This document shows positions 6,051 to 9,589 of a DNA stretch of 9,589 nucleotides, piece by piece. The notes under the pieces are model-generated. The model searched no databases and was not told where the DNA came from. It was given only the letters and a program-made list of their open reading frames with translations. The stretch lies in assembly GCA_003558145.1 (NCBI GenBank), contig PWMP01000133.1:1-9589 (forward strand), in the 5' to 3' direction. This DNA is from Elusimicrobiota bacterium. GTDB taxonomy: Bacteria > CG03 > SLGR01 > PWQF01. Every line of letters starts with the position of its first letter. Within the stretch, counting starts at the first letter, position 1. A program made the position numbers and the translations under genes.

Positions 6051-6912
6051 AGACAAGAGGAGCCGCCACAAACACGGAAGAATAAGTACCTATTATAATG
6101 CCCGCGCACAGCGCCACGGAAAACCCGTGCAGGACTTCTCCCCCTCTGAACAGCAGTGCCACAACTACAGCAAGAGTCGTTCCGGAAGTAATGACCGTTC
6201 TGGAAAGAGTTTCGTTTATGCTGAGATTTATAACTTCATCCAACGGTTTTTTATAGTGAAGTTTTATATTTTCTCTTATCCTGTCATAAACTACTATGGA
6301 GTCGTTTACAGAGTAGCCCGCAAGCGTCAGCAGGGCGGCCACAACGACGAGGTCTATTGTTATGCCCAGAAAAGTGAGAAGCCCGAAGACAATTATTACA
6401 TCGTGTATAAGGGCGACAACAGCCGAAAGGCCCCATACTCCCCCTTTAAACCGCCAGGCCACGTAAAGTATTATAGCGGCAAAAGCCAAAAGAAACGCCC
6501 ACATGGCTCTTTCTCTCAGGTAATCCCCTACAGCAGGGCCTACCATTTCCGTTCTCAGGATTTCGGGATTTTCATCGGCAAATGAGACAGCCAGCGCCTT
6601 TTTTATCCTTTCGCTGACATTAGCATCATCATCCTGGGGGCTTATCCGGATTACAGCGGCTTCCGCATCGCGAAACCGCTGTACCAACGGATGTTCGTAT
6701 CCGGCTTCGGAAAGCGCCTGTCTTATCATAAATTCAGAAGGAAGGCTGTCAAACCTGACATGTACGAGAGTCCCGCCGGTAAAGTCAGTTCCCCAATTAG
6801 GCTTCTTTAAGAAAAAAAGATACATAGAAGCGAGAATAAGTATCGCTGAAAGTACGAAAGCAGCTTTTTTAACTTTTAGAAAATTTATTGAAGTGTTGCG
6901 CAGAAATCTCAT
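6028..6912 (-). CDS. secF: Protein translocase subunit SecF
   Basis: Inner-membrane partner of SecD; the SecDF complex uses the proton-motive force to pull proteins to completion on the periplasmic side of SecYEG. At 294 aa it has typical length. Seen: TM1 at about 16-34; TDFTGG at 42-47 opening the first periplasmic domain; MVGPAVGDYLRERA at 123-136 leading into TM2; D171 in the ALIHDV segment; and the signature GYSVNDSIVVYDRIREN at 199-215, followed by further C-terminal membrane segments ending near 289. The ATG (6912-6910) overlaps the secD TGA by 4 nt (ATGA), a standard secD-secF junction. Confidence 0.98.
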   Translation of the reverse strand: MRFLRNTSINFLKVKKAAFVLSAILILASMYLFFLKKPNWGTDFTGGTLVHVRFDSLPSEFMIRQALSEAGYEHPLVQRFRDAEAAVIRISPQDDDANVSERIKKALAVSFADENPEILRTEMVGPAVGDYLRERAMWAFLLAFAAIILYVAWRFKGGVWGLSAVVALIHDVIIVFGLLTFLGITIDLVVVAALLTLAGYSVNDSIVVYDRIRENIKLHYKKPLDEVINLSINETLSRTVITSGTTLAVVVALLFRGGEVLHGFSVALCAGIIIGTYSSVFVAAPLVYAWQHKK

Positions 6913-8270
6913 ATCTTAAGTTCCTTTATTTTTCTTTCTCCGGTTATAATATCAAAAACGGCTTTAGTCACCACCAGGGCCGTAAACATACTGGCTGAAA
7001 TTCCAATAAACAATGTGACAGCAAAACCCTGAATCGGGCCGGTTCCGAACTGAAAAAGAAAAGCGGCGGCGACAAGAGTTGTTATATTAGCGTCAAGTAT
7101 GGTTGAAGTAGCTTTTTTATACCCGGCGTCAATAGCCACGCGGGGCGTTTTGCCGCCCTCGAGCTCTTCTCGTATTCTTTCAAAAATAAGAACATTGGCA
7201 TCAACCGCCATACCCGTTATAAGGACAATTCCGGCTATCCCCGGAAGAGTTAAAGTAAATCCAAGTCCCGGCAAAGCCATAATCCCCAGCAGAATCAGCA
7301 CATTCAGAACCAGGGCAAGATCCGCGATCAGGCCGCCCATCCTGTAATATATTACCATAAAAAGAAGAACCACGATAAAGCCCAGAACAAGGGCGGAAAT
7401 ACCGGCTTTTATGGAATCTTCTCCCAGAGCCGGGCCTATCGTCCTGTTTTCTATAATCTCAACCGGAACGGGAAGAGCACCGGCTCTAAGCAGCATTGCA
7501 AGGTCTCTCGCATCCTCCAGGGAAAAAGCCCCTTCTATTATACCGCTGCCGCCGGGTATCCTTGAGCGGATTACGGGAGCTGACTGGACTACACCGTCCA
7601 GCACTATGGCAAGACGCCTGTCTATATTTGCTTCGGTAACTCTCTCGAAAATTCTGCCGCCTTCGCTGTCAAGGTTAAAAGCGACATGAGGCCGTCCAAA
7701 ATCTCCTCCGGTGCTCACTCTGGCGTCTTTTAGTGACGCCCCTGTAAGTTCCGGCTCTTCCCTGACAAGAAATCTTTCAGCCCGGCGGCCCTCAAGAACA
7801 ACATAACCTTCGGGAATTTCTTCTCCTTCAAGTGGAGGAGGTTCCTCGCTGACTATATGAAACTCAAGGCGGGCTGTACGGCCTATAAGCTCAATAGCTC
7901 TCTCGGGGTCATCTACACCGGGAAGCTGAACGTCTATCCAGCGTTCGCCCCTGCGGACTATGTGCGGCTCGGCCACACCAAACTGGTCTATACGGTTGCG
8001 GATAATTTCAAGCGCCCGGTCAACGGCTTCTCTTGTGGAAATATCATCCGGAGCCTGGTCTATCTGAGCTTCCAGAGTAAGATGCATTCCCCCCTGCAGG
8101 TCAAGACCCAGGTTTAAAGTCCTTTCAACAATAGGATCGCGCATCTGGAGCATCCTGTCCTGCTGCTCCGGCGACATGGCATACCAACGGTAAGTCGGAA
8201 AAAGGGACCATAAAGCTCCTACGACAACTACAAGTATTATTGTTATTTTCCACTGAAGAGATTTATTCAT
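6909..8270 (-). CDS. secD: Protein translocase subunit SecD
   Basis: Six-pass membrane subunit of the SecDF proton-driven translocation motor. At 453 aa it is at the short end for the family, with a compact periplasmic P1 region. Seen: TM1 at about 9-25; LGLDLQGGMHL at 54-64; LPGVDDPERA at 116-125 in P1; LLRAGALPVP at 260-269 and GPALGEDSI at 279-287 before TM2; TGMAVDANVLIFERIREE at 352-369, including the conserved D357 of the proton path; and GFAVTLFIGI at 415-424 in the last membrane region. ATG at 8270-8268, 6 nt after yajC. An AAGGA sits about 13 nt upstream, rather far for a Shine-Dalgarno, so it may depend on coupling with yajC. Confidence 0.98.
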   Translation of the reverse strand: MNKSLQWKITIILVVVVGALWSLFPTYRWYAMSPEQQDRMLQMRDPIVERTLNLGLDLQGGMHLTLEAQIDQAPDDISTREAVDRALEIIRNRIDQFGVAEPHIVRRGERWIDVQLPGVDDPERAIELIGRTARLEFHIVSEEPPPLEGEEIPEGYVVLEGRRAERFLVREEPELTGASLKDARVSTGGDFGRPHVAFNLDSEGGRIFERVTEANIDRRLAIVLDGVVQSAPVIRSRIPGGSGIIEGAFSLEDARDLAMLLRAGALPVPVEIIENRTIGPALGEDSIKAGISALVLGFIVVLLFMVIYYRMGGLIADLALVLNVLILLGIMALPGLGFTLTLPGIAGIVLITGMAVDANVLIFERIREELEGGKTPRVAIDAGYKKATSTILDANITTLVAAAFLFQFGTGPIQGFAVTLFIGISASMFTALVVTKAVFDIITGERKIKELKI

Positions 8271-8276
8271 GGATAT

Positions 8277-8621
8277 CTATTTTTCCTTAATTTCCCCGGT
8301 TTGCGTTTCGGGGCTCTTCACGGCCGAAACCGATTGGCGCGAAACGGTAACCCGTACCTGGGGAGCAATCTCTAATTCAAGTTCTTTTCCTCTTAGGGCG
8401 GTCACTCTTCCGTGTATTCCACCAGACGTGACGACCTCGTCCGATTTTTTCAGGGTGTTTACCATTTCCTTATGTTTCTGCATCTGTTTCTTCTGCGGCC
8501 TTATAAGCAAAAGATAAAACACAAAAAAGATAAGTACCAGCGGCAGTAAACCTCCAAGGGCTGTACCCCCGGCAGCGTCGCCTGACGGCGCCGGCCCCAT
8601 TGCGTAAGCTATGTTTATCAT
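8277..8621 (-). CDS. yajC: Preprotein translocase subunit YajC
   Basis: Small single-pass inner-membrane protein that co-purifies with SecDF and the Sec holo-translocon; 114 aa. Seen: a short Gly/Ala-rich N-terminus, one membrane helix at about 23-40, the conserved RPQKK (41-45) directly after it, and the cytoplasmic SDEVVTSGGIHGRV block at 60-73. The start is ATG at 8621-8619, chosen because it has the best ribosome-binding site in the window. It heads the yajC-secD-secF series and follows tgt with one small gene between, close to the widespread tgt-yajC-secDF order. Confidence 0.97.
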   Translation of the reverse strand: MINIAYAMGPAPSGDAAGGTALGGLLPLVLIFFVFYLLLIRPQKKQMQKHKEMVNTLKKSDEVVTSGGIHGRVTALRGKELELEIAPQVRVTVSRQSVSAVKSPETQTGEIKEK

Positions 8622-8628
8622 TAATTTT

Positions 8629-8633
8629 CCTCC
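8629..8633 (-). promoter_or_regulatory. Strong Shine-Dalgarno sequence of yajC
   Basis: GGAGG on the minus strand, 7 nt before the yajC ATG (GGAGGAAAATTAATG). It fixes the yajC start and is the only near-consensus ribosome-binding site I see; the downstream genes mostly overlap and look coupled. Confidence 0.85.
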
Positions 8634-8643
8634 ATTTTAATAC

Positions 8644-8922
8644 TCATTCAGGCATTTTGCGCTGTTTACCTCTCAGCTCTTTGGCCCACTTCAGTGCCCT
8701 TAGAGTCATTACTTCACTGTCAATAAGATGAGAAGCGTTTTCTAAATCTATTATCGCCTTGTTTATAACTTCTTTAAAATCCTTCGCGTCAGGATACATC
8801 TCCTCAATTTCAACGAGGCGGCCGGCCATCTCCTTGAGCCGGAGATACATGCACTTAAGCTCTTCCTCTTCGCTTAAAAAATTATTCTCCGTATTGTCGG
8901 AAAATTTCTTTCTTGATTTCAT
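8644..8922 (-). CDS. Small acidic, helical protein of unknown function
   Basis: 92 aa, family not recognised. Seen: no signal peptide or membrane segment; a basic start (MKSRKKF); an acidic patch SEEEEL at 17-22; then long amphipathic stretches suggesting two helices or a short coiled coil (about 18-42 and 47-82) separated by MYPDAKDF, and a basic tail. It probably encodes a real protein: it keeps an open frame in the operon direction and fills the space between tgt and yajC, ending 22 nt before the yajC start. The 5' end is doubtful. The ATG at 8922-8920 overlaps tgt by 41 nt with only a weak GGCGG upstream; a later in-frame ATG at 8850-8848 (M25) would avoid the overlap but cut the first helix. 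No function is proposed. Confidence 0.7.
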   Translation of the reverse strand: MKSRKKFSDNTENNFLSEEEELKCMYLRLKEMAGRLVEIEEMYPDAKDFKEVINKAIIDLENASHLIDSEVMTLRALKWAKELRGKQRKMPE

Positions 8923-9589
8923 TAAAACCGCCGTTAATTATTGACTCTCTTATTTTGACTGTTAATTCTATCATAAAATGCAGATTATGTAAAGAATTCA
9001 GAATCATAGACAATATCTCACCTCTTCTGTACAGGTGATGCAGGTAAGCCCGGGTAAAATTTGCGCACGTGTAACAGGAGCATTTCGGGTCAACGGGAGA
9101 AAAATCGTCTCTATAGGGTGCATTTCTTATAACAATCCGGCCTGACGAAGTGTAAAGCCATCCGTTGCGGCCGTGCCGGGTAGGTATAACACAGTCAAAC
9201 ATATCCACGCCGCTCTCCACCGCGCTGACTATATCGGCAGGACCCCCTATTCCCATAACATATCTTGGTTTTTCCTGCGGAAGAAAAGATGTCGTAAAAT
9301 CCACTGTATCGCGCACCTGTTTGCGCGGCTCACCCACGCTTACTCCGCCCACAGCATAACCGTCAAAAGCTTTTCCGACAAGAGAACGGGCGCATTTTTC
9401 CCTGAGATCACGGAACCTTCCTCCCTGAATTATCGCAAAAAGCATTTGTCCAAGAGAGGTTGTAAGAGATTTTCTGCCAAGGCTCTCAAATTTTTCAAGG
9501 CTCTTATAAGCCCAGTTTACTGTACGCTCCAGGGCTTTTTCGGCTTCAACCCGCGAATGAGGGAAAGCTATGCACTCATCCAGGGGCAT
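8882..9589 (-). CDS. tgt: Queuine/preQ1 tRNA-guanine transglycosylase, 5' end outside window
   Basis: Exchanges guanine 34 of GUN-anticodon tRNAs for preQ1 in queuosine synthesis. The last 235 codons are present; the Met at the window edge (in MPLDEC) is internal to the family, so roughly the first third of the protein is missing. Seen in visible numbering: AIIQGG at 52-57; GGVSVGEP at 81-88; RYVMGIGGP at 109-117; GVDMFDCVIPTR at 127-138, where D132 aligns with the catalytic nucleophile; and zinc ligands C170, C172, C175 and H201. The spacing from D132 to C170 (38) and from C170 to H201 (31) equals that in the Zymomonas enzyme (D280, C318, H349). It is upstream of the yajC-secDF series, a common bacterial order. 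The C-terminus is complete and overlaps the next small gene. Confidence 0.98.
   Translation of the reverse strand: MPLDECIAFPHSRVEAEKALERTVNWAYKSLEKFESLGRKSLTTSLGQMLFAIIQGGRFRDLREKCARSLVGKAFDGYAVGGVSVGEPRKQVRDTVDFTTSFLPQEKPRYVMGIGGPADIVSAVESGVDMFDCVIPTRHGRNGWLYTSSGRIVIRNAPYRDDFSPVDPKCSCYTCANFTRAYLHHLYRRGEILSMILNSLHNLHFMIELTVKIRESIINGGFNEIKKEIFRQYGE

Noticed and set aside
6051..6071. Upstream TTG start adding seven residues (MWRLLLS) to the MetH reactivation protein.
   Set aside because: The added residues lie wholly within secF, there is no Shine-Dalgarno and the family does not need them; the ATG at 6050 is preferred, though not proven.
6037..6585. Plus-strand open frame of 182 codons opposite secF.
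   Set aside because: Antisense to a clear SecF with all its motifs; low-complexity composition and no domain.
9587..9589. ATG at the window edge as the start of tgt.
   Set aside because: It aligns to an internal position of the family just before the conserved DEC; the true start lies beyond the window.

Overview
The window is one uninterrupted run of genes, all read on the minus strand, so transcription goes from high to low coordinates. Every junction is short: four are overlaps of 1 to 23 nt, others are gaps of 6 to 42 nt, and there is a 41-nt overlap at the tgt end. I see no rRNA, tRNA, CRISPR array, clear internal promoter or intrinsic terminator. No stretch over 300 bases lacks a gene. 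In transcription order the genes are: tgt (5' end outside the window), a small acidic unknown protein, yajC, secD, secF, a stand-alone MetH-reactivation-domain protein, a REP-associated-type (Y1/HUH) transposase on its own small element, a short MetH, a DUF374 acyltransferase, the Kdo transferase waaA, and a K+ channel with an RCK domain (3' end outside the window).

The organism is a diderm bacterium that makes lipopolysaccharide, shown by a Kdo transferase coupled to a lipid A-type acyltransferase. The short MetH without a C-terminal AdoMet domain, paired with a separate reactivation protein, resembles the arrangement known from Thermotoga rather than Escherichia coli. The moderate GC content, AAA/GAA/ATA-rich coding and gene mix would fit a non-proteobacterial diderm lineage such as Omnitrophota, Elusimicrobiota or a related candidate phylum. 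That placement is a low-confidence guess.

Region 1 (about 6028-9589) is the common tgt-yajC-secD-secF block: tRNA queuosine modification followed by the accessory Sec translocase subunits. Region 2 (about 2387-6050) is a split cobalamin-dependent methionine synthase, with the reactivation protein first and the catalytic protein second. Region 3 (1-2387) is envelope and ion homeostasis: a DUF374 acyltransferase, waaA and the K+ channel.

The most notable feature lies inside region 2. A 736-bp transposase element bounded by a perfect 21-bp inverted repeat sits exactly between the two halves of the methionine synthase. The element's downstream repeat is translated as residues 2-8 of MetH, and the MetH start codon lies inside the transposase gene. 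The mobile element therefore appears to have replaced the native 5' end of metH while keeping it open and probably translationally coupled to the transposase.
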